Of a stretch of DNA of 64,000 nt, positions 39,877 through 52,813 are shown in pieces. The notes beneath the pieces are model-generated. The model was not told the origin of the DNA. It ran no database searches and saw only the letters and a program-made list of their open reading frames with translations. The position numbers and the translations under genes were made by a program. Within the stretch, counting starts at the first letter, position 1, and each line of letters begins with the position of its first letter. The DNA is from CAWJJM01 sp963843275 (GTDB lineage Bacteria; Acidobacteriota; Thermoanaerobaculia; Multivoradales; JBCCEF01): assembly GCA_963843275.1 (NCBI GenBank), contig CAWJJM010000004.1, positions 1 to 64,000 of the forward strand. Direction: 5' to 3'.

Positions 39877-41087
39877 TGGCGCCCGCCTCGGCGCTCCGCC
39901 CTCCCGGGGCGGCCGGGCGGCGGGCGCCGCGCCGCGCGCTCCGGGTGCTTCTGGGAGCCCTCCTGCTGGCTGCCGGGGCCTGCGCCTCGCTGCCGGCGGC
40001 CGGGCGGCCGCCCGCCCTGTGGGGCCCGCTCTCCCCCGGACCCCACGGCGTCGGCTACCGGGTGCTCCAGGCCGCCGACCCCGACCGCTCGGCGCGCGGC
40101 ACCGACGGTCCCCGGCCGGTGCAGATCGTCGTCTGGTATCCGACGGCGGCGCGGTTCGCCGCCGGCGGCAGCCGGGTCCGCGACGTCTGGCTGCTGACCG
40201 CCGCGCAGGACGGCTCCGCCCCGCCCCCCGCGGCCGCGGCGGCGGCGCGGCTGGAGCGCTTCGTCGCCCTGCTGGCGTCGAACGGCGTGCCGCAGGAGGC
40301 CGCGCGCGCCTGGCTCGACGGCCCGCTGGCCGGGGTGCCGGACGCCGCGCCGGCCGCGGGCCGCTGGCCGCTGGTGCTGATCGCGCAGGGCAACTTCCAG
40401 GCCGCCTACGACCAGGCGGTGCTCGCCGAGCTGCTGGCCAGCCACGGCTACGCGGTCGCCACGACGCCGTCGCCGAGCCTGATCGACGGCCCCATGGCGG
40501 AGGGCGAGTCGCCGTTCCGGCAGGCCGACGCCCAGGCGCTCGACCTGGCGTTCGCCGTCTCCCGGCTGCGCCGCCTCGGCTGGGTCGACACCCGTCGCGT
40601 CGCCGTCGTCGGGCACAGCTTCGGCGCCCGGGCGGCGCTGCTGCTCGGCCTGCGCCTGCCGCTCGCCGGGGTGGTGAGCCTCGACGGCGGGATCGCCAAC
40701 CGCCAGGGCGGCGACTGGCTCGACGGCGTCGCCTTCGACCGGGCGGGTTGGACCACCCCGCTGCTCCACCTCTACGAGGAAGGGGATCCGGCCATCGATC
40801 CGGACTTCACGCTCCTCGACGCCCTGGTCAACGCCCCCCGCACCGTGGTGCGGGTCGACGGGCTGCCGCATCTGGGCTTCACCTCGCTCGGCCTGGCGGC
40901 CGGCGTCGTCCCCGGCTTCTCCCTCGGACCGGGGACGCCTCCCGACGTCGCCGCGCGCGCCGCGGCCGTGGTCGAGGTGACCCGGCGCTTCCTCGACCGC
41001 GTGCTGCGGCGGCGCCGCGGCGACCTGCTCGAGGTGCCCGGCCGCCGGTACCTGACGCCGCGCCCGGCACCGCCGCCGCCGGGCTGA
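39876..41087 (+). CDS. Alpha/beta hydrolase family lipoprotein
   Basis: 403 residues. The N-terminus has a lipoprotein-type signal, LLGALLLAAGACASL, placing it in the envelope. The hydrolase domain starts with VQIVVWYPTAARF and continues WPLVLIAQGNFQAAYDQAVL, a PAF-acetylhydrolase-like or dienelactone-hydrolase-like opening; the nucleophile elbow is VAVVGHSFGARAALLLGLRL (GHSFG). An acid is likely in YEEGDPAIDPDF and the His in VDGLPHLGFTS. It is translationally coupled to the Nudix gene. The substrate is not identifiable. Confidence 0.87.
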   Translation: MAPASALRPPGAAGRRAPRRALRVLLGALLLAAGACASLPAAGRPPALWGPLSPGPHGVGYRVLQAADPDRSARGTDGPRPVQIVVWYPTAARFAAGGSRVRDVWLLTAAQDGSAPPPAAAAAARLERFVALLASNGVPQEAARAWLDGPLAGVPDAAPAAGRWPLVLIAQGNFQAAYDQAVLAELLASHGYAVATTPSPSLIDGPMAEGESPFRQADAQALDLAFAVSRLRRLGWVDTRRVAVVGHSFGARAALLLGLRLPLAGVVSLDGGIANRQGGDWLDGVAFDRAGWTTPLLHLYEEGDPAIDPDFTLLDALVNAPRTVVRVDGLPHLGFTSLGLAAGVVPGFSLGPGTPPDVAARAAAVVEVTRRFLDRVLRRRRGDLLEVPGRRYLTPRPAPPPPG

Positions 41088-41199
41088 GACGCCGCTCGCC
41101 ACCCGGCCGGCCCTTTTGCCAGTGGCGGCCGTTTCTGCGAGGATGGAGGCCCGTCCGCGGGCCTTCCGGCCCTCCGTTCCCCCGACCCGAGACACGCCG

Positions 41200-42178
41200 A
41201 TGCCTCCGATCCGACAGCCGAGCTCCGGCCGCCAGCTCCTCGTCGCCGGCTCCCTGGCCTTCGACCAGATCATGGACTTCCCCGGCTACTTCAAGGACCA
41301 CATCCTGCCGGAGAAGATCCACATGCTGTCGATCTCCTTCCTGGTCAGCGACTTCCGCAAGCAGCGCGGCGGCTGCTCGGGCAACATCGCCTACACCCTG
41401 GCCCTGCTCGGCGAGCACCCGCGGATCGTCGCCGCCGCCGGCTGCGGACTTCGGCGAGTACCGGGCCTGGCTGGAGGGGCACGGGATCGACCTGTCGGCG
41501 GTGGCGGTGCACGAGGACGAGGTCACCGCCACCTGCTTCATCACCACCGACAAGGCCGACAACCAGATCACCGGCTTCTACGTGGGGGCGATGCGGCGGG
41601 CCCGGGAGCTGTCGCTCGCGGCGGCGGCCGACGGCGGCGCCCCCGGCGGACCCCTGGCGATCGTCGCCCCCGACGACCCGGAGGCGATGGTCCGCCACTG
41701 CCGGGAGGCCCGGGAGGCCGGCATCCCGGTGATCTTCGACCCCTCCTTCCAGGTCACCGCGATGGACGGCGACAGCCTGCGCGAGGCGGCGCAGGGGGCG
41801 CGGGCGGTGGTGGTCAACGACTACGAGTTCGCCGTCTTCCGCGAGAAGACCGGGGTCGGGGGCGAGGCGCTGTTCGAGCTGGCGGACTTCTGGGTGGTCA
41901 CCTACGGCGAGGAGGGGAGCCGCATCCTGCGCCCCGGCGGCGACGTCGTCACCGTGCCGGCCGCACGGGCCGAGCGGGTCGTCGATCCCACCGGCGCCGG
42001 CGACGCCTACCGCGGCGGCTTCATGGCCGGTTTCGCCCGCGGCGCCGACCTCGAGGTCTGCGGGCGGATGGGCGCGGTGGCCGCCGTGTACGCCGTCGAG
42101 TGCCACGGCACCCAGGAGCACCGCTACACGCCGGACGGGTTCTGGCAGCGCTACGAAGAGAACTTCGGCGCCCCCTGA
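41200..42178 (+). CDS. PfkB family sugar kinase, probably adenosine kinase, one frameshift
   Basis: Phosphorylates a nucleoside or sugar with ATP. ATG at 41200 gives PIRQPSSGRQLLVAGSLAFD, then MLSISFLVSDFRKQRGGCSG-NIAYTLALLG, the substrate-binding start of PfkB kinases. The reading frame breaks near 41440-41448, where one extra G splits AAAGCDFGEYRAWLEGHGID. The second frame continues TATCFITTDKADNQITGFYV, VVVNDYEFAVFREKTGVG and the signature VVDPTGAGDAYRGGFMAGFA with the catalytic Asp. Corrected length is ~325 residues. The variant resembles bacterial adenosine kinases; the nearby ahcY and adenosine deaminase genes support that. Could also be a ribokinase-like enzyme for another substrate. 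Confidence 0.85.
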
Positions 42179-42337
42179 GCGGCGGCCGGCGCACCCTCCC
42201 GCACCCCGCCGCCGCGCTCTCCTCCCCGTGACGACGGGGCCTGGCACGCTTCTTGGACAAGACGCTCCCTCCGAAGGGCCGACCATCGGCCCACGGCGCG
42301 GACCCGACCGGTCCCCGCCCACACAAAGGAGGAGACG

Positions 42338-42623
42338 ATGAAGACGACCGAACGACTTGCGAACAGCGCCCTCGCCTTCGCCCTGGTGGGTGTCCTCGGA
42401 CTCGGCCTCGGTGCCTGCACCGTGAAGAAGACCGAGGACGGCAACCTGCCCAAGTACGACGTCGAGAAGACCGAGGACGGCAACCTGCCCAAGTACGACG
42501 TGGACGCCGCCGACGTCGAGGTGAAGACCGAGAAGAAGGAAGTCACCGTGCCGAAGGTGGAGGTCCATCCGCCGGCACGACGACGACGACGGCACCACCG
42601 ACGACGAGCCGCCGCGCCCGTAA
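42338..42623 (+). CDS. Small repeat-containing lipoprotein, C-terminus frameshifted
   Basis: ATG at 42338 after AAAGGAGGAGACG. The N-terminus is a lipoprotein signal, LGLGLGACTVKKTEDG, with the lipidated Cys at about residue 27. A 39-bp tandem duplication follows: KTEDGNLPKYDVE then KTEDGNLPKYDVD. Then VEVKTEKKEVTVPKVEVHPP. The uninterrupted frame next becomes poly-Arg and low-complexity for ~70 residues, whereas a shift of one base near 42575 gives DDDDGTTDDEPPRP and a stop at 42621-42623. Acidic tails of this sort are expected, so I take the short version (~95 residues). A GC-rich inverted repeat just after (GGACGGCCGG / CCGGCCGTCC) may end transcription. Function unknown. Confidence 0.75.
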
Positions 42624-42779
42624 GGGTGGCCGCTCGCCGGACGGCCGGGCCCTCCCGGGCCGGCCGTCCCCCCGGCGCCGGGTCCGCCGCAGGCGGGTCC
42701 GGCGCCTTCGTGTCTGCGCCGCGCCGCGGGTCGCGGCCGGCGCCTCCGGCGGCCGCCGCCGCGTAGTAGCCTCGCCCGC

Positions 42780-43847
42780 ATGCCCGCGGCGTACCCCCTC
42801 CCCGACCACCCGGTCGTCGAGCTGCACCGGCACCTCGACGGCAACGTGCGCCTCCACACCGTGCTCGAGCTGGCCCGCGAGCGCGGCATCCGGCTGCCCG
42901 CCGACGACGCCGAGGGGCTGCGCCCGCACGTCGAGGTGCTCGAGCCGCGCCCCGACCTGATGGCGTTCCTCGCCAAGTTCGACGTCCTGCGGCGGGTGAT
43001 CGCCGACGCCGCCGCGATCCGGCGGATCGTGCGCGAGAACCTCGAGGACGCCGCCCGCGAGGGCATCGACTACCTCGAGCTGCGCTTCAGCCCCGCCTTC
43101 ATGGGCGAGCTGCACGGCCTCGCGCCGCGCTGGGTCACCGAGACGGTGTGCGACGCCCTCGCCGAGGCCGCCGCGACCTCGCCGGTGCGCGCCCAGCTGA
43201 TCGGCATCGTCTCGCGCACCTACGGCCCGGAGCGCGGCTGGCTGGAGGTGGAGGCGGCGATCGCCTGCCGCGACCGCGGTGTGGTGGCGCTCGACCTCGC
43301 CGGCGACGAGGCCCACCGGCCCGGGGAGCTCTTCGTGGCGCACTTCCGCCGCGCCCGCGACGCCGGCCTCCACGTCCTCGCCCACGCCGGCGAGGCGGCG
43401 GGGCCGGAGAGCGTCCGGCAGGCGGTCGAGGAGCTCGGGGCGGAGCGCATCGGCCACGGGGTGCGCGCCATCGAGGACCCCGCCGTGGTGGAGCTGCTCG
43501 CCCGCCGGCGCGTCCCGCTCGAGGTCTGTCCGACCTCCAACGTCCACACCTCGACGGTGCCCAGCTACGACGCCCACCCGCTGCGCCGCCTGATGGCCGC
43601 CGGCGTGGTGGCCACCCTCAACACCGACGACCCGTCGATCAGCGGCATCGACCTGCCGCACGAGTACCGGGTGGCGCGGCAGCGGATGGGCCTCGGCGAC
43701 GCGGAGCTCGCGGCGCTGCAGCGCAACGCCCTGGCCGCCGCCTTCCTCGGCGCCGGCGAACGCGCCGCGCTGATGGCGACGGCCGCCGGCGCGGCGGCCG
43801 GCAGCGGCCGCGGCGGGCGCTCGGCCGCGGGGCGCTCGAGCGCCTAG
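42780..43847 (+). CDS. add: Adenosine deaminase
   Basis: Converts adenosine to inosine, or a related amidohydrolase reaction. 355 residues. Zinc ligands HRHLDGN at the N-terminus, later AHAGEAAGPESVRQAV with the conserved HAGE, ERIGHGVRAIEDPAVVELL, PLEVCPTSNVHTSTVP and the TLNTDDPSISGIDLPHEY metal site. All conserved motifs of the deaminase are present, including SN, HGV and DDP. It follows the lipoprotein and ends overlapping the transporter gene by four bases, tail to tail. A short Gly/Ala/Ser-rich C-terminal tail is lineage-specific. Confidence 0.94.
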   Translation: MPAAYPLPDHPVVELHRHLDGNVRLHTVLELARERGIRLPADDAEGLRPHVEVLEPRPDLMAFLAKFDVLRRVIADAAAIRRIVRENLEDAAREGIDYLELRFSPAFMGELHGLAPRWVTETVCDALAEAAATSPVRAQLIGIVSRTYGPERGWLEVEAAIACRDRGVVALDLAGDEAHRPGELFVAHFRRARDAGLHVLAHAGEAAGPESVRQAVEELGAERIGHGVRAIEDPAVVELLARRRVPLEVCPTSNVHTSTVPSYDAHPLRRLMAAGVVATLNTDDPSISGIDLPHEYRVARQRMGLGDAELAALQRNALAAAFLGAGERAALMATAAGAAAGSGRGGRSAAGRSSA

Positions 43848-46129
43848 CCGGAGGAGGCGGCGGCGCGCGCCGCCGCCTCGCGGGCCGCGGCGGCGTGCTC
43901 GCGCAGGAAGAGGATCTCGCCGAACGCCAGGTCCTCGGCGGCGAGCACGAAGAGGGTGGTCGGGAGGCCCTCGGTGCGGCGCTGCAGCCGGGCGAAGTAC
44001 TCGGGGAAGTCCTCCCCGGGCTCGGCGATGCCCATCATCACCAGGTCGGCGTCGCCCGACGAGTCGCGGAGGATCTCCTCGAACGGCCGGTCGCCGGCGA
44101 GGATGACCTCGAAGCCGGCCCCGGTGCGCGAGCTGTGGACGAGCTGGTCGAGGTTGCGGCGCACGCCGGCCGCCGCCGCCTCGGTCGGCACCACCATCTT
44201 CAGCCGCACCTCGGCGCCGCGCCAGGGCAGGCTGGTGTGGAGGAGGTAGGCCAGGATCATCATCAGCCCGCCGTTGTGCTGCAGGCCGCCCCACCAGACG
44301 TCGACGCGCCGGCGCCGGCCGAACCCGCGGTCCGGGTTGTCGCGCACGATCACCACGTTGCGCTGCGCGTCGTGGAAGTGGGCGATCATGCCGCAGTAGC
44401 CGGCGCGCAGCTCGGCCTGCTCGCTGTCGCCGAGCAGCACCGTGTTGGGCACCACGGACCCGAGGCCGTAGGACTCGACCAGGCGCTCGGCGCCGGTGAA
44501 CGGATCGCGGCTCCGCGCCACCCGCACCAGCGACCGGACCCCGCGCTTCTCGAGGTAGTCGCGGATCGCCGCCTCCATCGACGTGCGGCGGTCGGTGGTG
44601 ACCTGGTCGCGGGGGAGCACCGTGGCGACGGTGAGCAGGCCGCGGTTGTGGGTGATCGCCGCGGCGAGGTCGATGAGGTGCCAGCGCCGGGTCGGGGCGC
44701 CGGAGAACACCAGCAGGTGGGGGCGCCAGTTCTTGGCGTCGACCGCGGAGCCGCGCAGCCGGAAGAGGCCGGCGCGGGCCACCGCCATCCAGATGCCGCG
44801 GCGCACGTCGCCCCAGGCCGCCGTCATCTCCCGGCGCTCGAGCCACACGAAGATGCCCACGACCACCACCACGGCGACGACGGTGGCGAAGGCGTTGATC
44901 AGCAGCATGACCGCCAGGCAGCCCAGCGCGCCGATCAGCGAGAGCGACCAGTGGACCGCGAACTGCGGCCGGAACGACGGGCTGCCGAGCAGGCGCTCCA
45001 CGCCCGCGGTGACGTTGAGCACGCCGTAGGTGGTGAGGAAGAACATGGTCAGCACGGGGGCGATGAGGTCGAGGTTGCCGAACCACACCGCCACCAGGGC
45101 GACGGCGAAGGTGAGCACGGTCCCCAGGCGGGGCTCGTCGTCCTCGCCGCTGCCGCGGCCCAGCCAGCGCAGGCGCGCCGGGAGCACGCCGTCGCGCGCC
45201 AGTGCCTGGAGCACCCGGGGGGCCCCGAGGATCGATCCCACCGCGCTCGACAGGGTGGCGCCCCAGACCCCGAGGACGATGGCGTCGCCCCACAGGGCGA
45301 TGCGCCGCATGACCAGCGGATCGGCGACCAGCGTGGAGGCGTCGGCGCGGGCGGCCAGGATCACCGGCAGGGCCATGTAGATGACGTAGCCGGTGGCGAT
45401 GGCTGCCAGCGTGCCGCGGGGGATGGAGCGCCCCGGGTCGCGCAGGTCGCCCGACATGCTCACCCCGGCCATGATCCCCGTCACCGCCGGGAAGAACACC
45501 GCGAACACCCGCCAGAACGGCGCCGACGACGCAGCCGGGACGCCCCACATCTCGACGTGGGTGGCCTCGATCGGCGAGCCGAGGACGAGCGAGACGAGCG
45601 ACAGGGCGATCGCCGCCATGATCACGTACTGCGCCCGGATCGCGGCGCGCGCCGAGCGCAGGGCGAGCAGGGCGACGCCCACCGTGGTCGCCACGCCCAC
45701 CCAGCGCTGGTCGAGCCGCGGGAAGACCTCCACGACGCTCTCGGCGAAGCCCACCGTGTACAGCGCCACCGACAGCGCCTGGGCGAAGTAGAGCGGGATC
45801 CCCACCGCGCCGCCCGACTCGAGGCCGAGCGAACGGCTGATCATGTAGTAGGCGCCGCCGGTGCGCACCCGCTGGTCGGTCGCGATCTCCGCGATCGACA
45901 GGCCGGTCAGGAAAGTGATGCCGGTCGCCAGTGTGACGATGACCAGCGCGCCGGCGAGCCCCACGTTGCCGACCACCCAGCCGAACCGCAGGTACATGAT
46001 GACCCCGAGGATGGTGAGGATCGACGGCGTGTAGACGCCCCCGAAGGTGCCGAGGCCGGCACCGCGGGCGGGGAGGACCGGGGCCGCCGGAGGCGGGGCG
46101 CCGTGGCGGCTCGGGGAGGGGGCTCGCAT
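43844..46129 (-). CDS. SLC12-like cation-chloride cotransporter (APC superfamily)
   Basis: 761 residues. The membrane half (~12 helices) starts GLGTFGGVYTPSILTILGVI, MYLRFGWVVGNVGLAGALVI, then TGGAYYMISRSLGLESGGAV and FFPAVTGIMAGVSMSGDLRD-PGRSIPRGTL, signatures of Na-K-Cl/K-Cl cotransporters. The soluble half from about residue 460 contains the SLC12 C-terminal pattern WRPHLLVFSGAPTRRWHLID, TDRRTSMEAAIRDYLEKRG, and KMVVPTEAAAAGVRRNLDQL. It should move K+ or Na+ with chloride, or an organic substrate. ATG at 46129 follows a 60-base gap from the rRNA terminator. Confidence 0.9.
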   Translation of the reverse strand: MRAPSPSRHGAPPPAAPVLPARGAGLGTFGGVYTPSILTILGVIMYLRFGWVVGNVGLAGALVIVTLATGITFLTGLSIAEIATDQRVRTGGAYYMISRSLGLESGGAVGIPLYFAQALSVALYTVGFAESVVEVFPRLDQRWVGVATTVGVALLALRSARAAIRAQYVIMAAIALSLVSLVLGSPIEATHVEMWGVPAASSAPFWRVFAVFFPAVTGIMAGVSMSGDLRDPGRSIPRGTLAAIATGYVIYMALPVILAARADASTLVADPLVMRRIALWGDAIVLGVWGATLSSAVGSILGAPRVLQALARDGVLPARLRWLGRGSGEDDEPRLGTVLTFAVALVAVWFGNLDLIAPVLTMFFLTTYGVLNVTAGVERLLGSPSFRPQFAVHWSLSLIGALGCLAVMLLINAFATVVAVVVVVGIFVWLERREMTAAWGDVRRGIWMAVARAGLFRLRGSAVDAKNWRPHLLVFSGAPTRRWHLIDLAAAITHNRGLLTVATVLPRDQVTTDRRTSMEAAIRDYLEKRGVRSLVRVARSRDPFTGAERLVESYGLGSVVPNTVLLGDSEQAELRAGYCGMIAHFHDAQRNVVIVRDNPDRGFGRRRRVDVWWGGLQHNGGLMMILAYLLHTSLPWRGAEVRLKMVVPTEAAAAGVRRNLDQLVHSSRTGAGFEVILAGDRPFEEILRDSSGDADLVMMGIAEPGEDFPEYFARLQRRTEGLPTTLFVLAAEDLAFGEILFLREHAAAAREAAARAAASSG

Positions 46130-46192
46130 GAAGCGGGCATTCTACCGCCCGGGAGCGCGCGGCAGGCGCTCCGGCGCCGCTGAAGAGAGGCC

Positions 46193-46231
46193 AAAAAGAA
46201 GAACGGCCCCCGAGCTCTGGGCTCGGGGGCC
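46193..46231 (-). terminator. rRNA operon terminator
   Basis: GGCCCCCGAGC pairs with GCTCGGGGGCC through 11 bases around a CCAG-type loop, followed on the minus strand by GTTCTTCTTTTT. It starts about 12 bases beyond the 5S end and is the typical end of the rrn transcript. Confidence 0.93.
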
Positions 46232-46242
46232 GCGAAGAATAC

Positions 46243-46361
46243 TCCCGGCAACGACCTACTCTCCCACGCCGTCTCCAGCGTAGTACCATGGGCGCTGAGG
46301 GGCTTAACTGCCGTGTTCGGAATGGGAACGGGTGTTTCCCCCTCGCTAGAGTCACCGGGAA
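46243..46361 (-). rRNA. rrf: 5S ribosomal RNA
   Basis: About 118 nt. The minus-strand sequence contains CCCATTCCGAACACGG, AGTTAAGCCCCTCAG and GTGGGAGAGTAGGTCG, the conserved 5S blocks, and the ends TCCCGGTGACT and TTGCCGGGA pair as helix I. Boundaries are good to a few bases. Last RNA of the operon. Confidence 0.96.
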
Positions 46362-46414
46362 ACCTTTATATCCTGAGAAAGAGCAAGCGCGGCGCCGCCG
46401 CGCAACAACCGAAT

Positions 46415-46455
46415 CGGGTCAGTAGCGATAGGATCCGTCGGGAACCAAGGAAAAT
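46415..46455 (-). other. 23S processing stalk, 3' arm
   Basis: ATCGGGTCAGTAGCGATAGG and the next ~20 bases are nearly the reverse complement of about 49505-49545 (5' flank of 23S). The two arms can pair in the precursor to form the RNase III site flanking 23S. Several mismatches, typical of such stalks. Confidence 0.7.
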
Positions 46456-49463
<3,008 letters not shown>

Positions 49464-49504
49464 AAACTTGTTGGTTGGCCATTTTCTAAGCCGTGCTTTT
49501 CTTG

Positions 49505-49545
49505 GATTCTCGGCGAATCCTATCGCTTCTAACCCGATTCAGTTG
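49505..49545 (-). other. 23S processing stalk, 5' arm
   Basis: Complement of the 46415-46455 arm, just upstream of mature 23S. It includes GGGTTAGAAGCGATAGG read on the minus strand, matching GGGTCAGTAGCGATAGG of the other flank on the plus strand. Confidence 0.7.
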
Positions 49546-49672
49546 TCAAAGATCTCGCGCGTCGAACCGCCGTCGCCGGCGGCCGCCGCTGACATCCGCG
49601 CTTCCATCGCCCGATGTCGACCGATGGAACCGCCCATGCCAGGGACGGTCCACTTCACGCGTCGCGGGAGGC

Positions 49673-49748
<76 letters not shown>

Positions 49749-49815
49749 GCAGGAGATCACGCGCCCCGGTCGGTCCGCGCCCCCGCCGCCCCCCGTGCCC
49801 GCCGGAGCTCGCACG

Positions 49816-49892
<77 letters not shown>

Positions 49893-49897
49893 GGATC

Positions 49898-49944
49898 TCG
49901 CGTTCCAAAGAACCTCGCCGGTTCCCTGAAAACTGAATAGAGAC
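49898..49944 (-). promoter_or_regulatory. Spacer boxA-like site and 16S processing stalk 3' arm
   Basis: The minus strand contains GAGGTTCTTTGGAAC (49904-49918), a boxA-like antitermination signal before the tRNAs. Next to it, 49927-49944 reads TGAAAACTGAATAGAGAC on the plus strand, the exact complement of 51699-51716 upstream of 16S. These 18-base arms can form the 16S RNase III stalk. Confidence 0.75.
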
Positions 49945-50021
49945 AGAAGAGCGACCTATCGACCAAGGTTGCGGCCGTGCCGTGACCGCGGGACGAGCCC
50001 GCCGGCCTGGCTGCGCCGTCG

Positions 50022-51587
<1,566 letters not shown>

Positions 51588-51698
51588 ATTCTGAGCCCGC
51601 CGGGGCCGGCTAAGGACCCACGACGGGACGAGCTCACTTCGGTTCCGCCCGGACCGCCGAAGCGGCGCCGGACAGAGGAATCTCTTGAGGTCGTTTTC

Positions 51699-51725
51699 GT
51701 CTCTATTCAGTTTTCAAAGAACCGA
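51699..51725 (-). promoter_or_regulatory. rrn boxA and 16S processing stalk 5' arm
   Basis: On the minus strand GGTTCTTTGAAAACTGAA contains boxA (GNTCTTTGAAAA type), where Nus factors load on the transcript. It overlaps TGAAAACTGAATAGAGAC, whose perfect complement flanks the 3' side of 16S at 49927-49944. Confidence 0.8.
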
Positions 51726-51763
51726 CGCTGCTCGCTCCGTCTGACCGGAGGAGCCGAAATCTG

Positions 51764-51791
51764 AGTCTACCACGGGAGGGGCTGCTGTCAA
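51764..51791 (-). promoter_or_regulatory. rrn promoter P2
   Basis: TTGACA (51786-51791) and TAGACT (51764-51769) with a 16-base spacer, on the minus strand, about 40 bases before boxA and 175 before 16S. Confidence 0.8.
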
Positions 51792-52101
51792 CCCCGCGTC
51801 CCGGGTCTCTCGTCGCGCCTTCACTGCCAAAGAACCGCGCCGGTGCCCCGACGAGCTGCCGCCCGCCGTGGTCCTGCGCAAGGGTGTTCAACCGAGTCCG
51901 CCCGCCCGCTATTCCCCGCGCCGAGCCACGCTCGAGGGGGAGGGACGAGCCGTTGGGGTCGCCGCCGAAAACCGCCGGCGACCTGCCGCCATTCCCGCGC
52001 CGCTCCGGCGCCGCGAGGGCGGCGGGGCGACGGGTCGGTCTTTCAAAGACGGCGCCGGCTGCCGCCGGCTCGCTCCCGGCGCCTCAGCGCCAGGAATGCG
52101 G

Positions 52102-52130
52102 AGTGTAGGGAACGCCGCCCCCCCTGTCAA
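52102..52130 (-). promoter_or_regulatory. rrn promoter P1
   Basis: TTGACA (52125-52130) and TACACT (52102-52107) separated by 17 bases, on the minus strand just downstream of purN. Together with P2 it gives the usual tandem rRNA promoters. Confidence 0.75.
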
Positions 52131-52152
52131 CCCCCGGCGGCGCGGGGGGCGC

Positions 52153-52797
52153 TCAGCCCGCCGCGGCGCCGGCGTCCTCGGCGCTCCCGGCGAGGAACAC
52201 CAGGCGGCGCCCGCGGACCTCCCACGGCTCGCCGAGCAGCCGCCGCAGGGCCTCAGGGTAGGCGCGGTGCTCCTCGACCAGGATGCGCTCGGCGAGGGCG
52301 TGCGCGTCGTCGCCGTCGCGCACCGGCACCGCCCGCTGCACCACGATCGGACCGCTGTCGAGCCCCTCGTCGACCAGGTGGACGGTGCAGCCCGAGACCC
52401 GCACCCCGTGGTCCAGGGCCTGCCGCTGGGCGTCGAGGCCCGGGAAGGCGGGGAGCAGGCTCGGATGGATGTTGACGATGCGCCGCGGGTAGCGGCGCAC
52501 GAACTCCGCCGACAGCAGCCGCATGTAGCCGGCCAGGCAGATCCACTCCGCCCGGGCGGCGGCGAGGGCGGCGAGGACCTGCCGCTCGTGGCCGGCCCGG
52601 TCGGCGAAGTCGCGGCTCGGGATCTCCGCCGCGGGCAGCCCGAGCTCCCGGGCCCGCTCGAGCCCGGGCGCGCCGGCCACGTTGGAGACCACCAGCACCA
52701 GCTCGGCGGGCACCTCGCCGCGGGCGACGGCCGCGTGCAGGGCGAGGAAGTTCGAGCCGCGACCGGAGAGCAGGACGGCGAGGCGGGCGCGGGACAT
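52153..52797 (-). CDS. purN: Phosphoribosylglycinamide formyltransferase
   Basis: Third step of purine synthesis: transfers formyl from 10-formyl-THF to GAR. 214 residues. N-terminal LAVLLSGRGSNFLALHAAVA (phosphate loop), folate and active-site segment AGYMRLLSAEFVRRYPRRIV-NIHPSLLPAFPGL with catalytic Asn and His, then GCTVHLVDEGLDSGPIVVQR with the catalytic Asp. All three catalytic residues are present. It ends the pur run, 16 bases after purM. Confidence 0.96.
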   Translation of the reverse strand: MSRARLAVLLSGRGSNFLALHAAVARGEVPAELVLVVSNVAGAPGLERARELGLPAAEIPSRDFADRAGHERQVLAALAAARAEWICLAGYMRLLSAEFVRRYPRRIVNIHPSLLPAFPGLDAQRQALDHGVRVSGCTVHLVDEGLDSGPIVVQRAVPVRDGDDAHALAERILVEEHRAYPEALRRLLGEPWEVRGRRLVFLAGSAEDAGAAAG

Positions 52798-52813
52798 GAC
52801 GGGGCGGACCGGG

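Larger units (their letters stand above)
51588..52152 (-). other. rRNA leader and promoter region
   Basis: 565 bases between purN and 16S. It holds two promoters, a boxA and one processing-stalk arm, listed separately. Between 51800 and 52090 I see no gene or further clear signal. The lower-GC leader differs in base use from surrounding genes. Confidence 0.7.
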
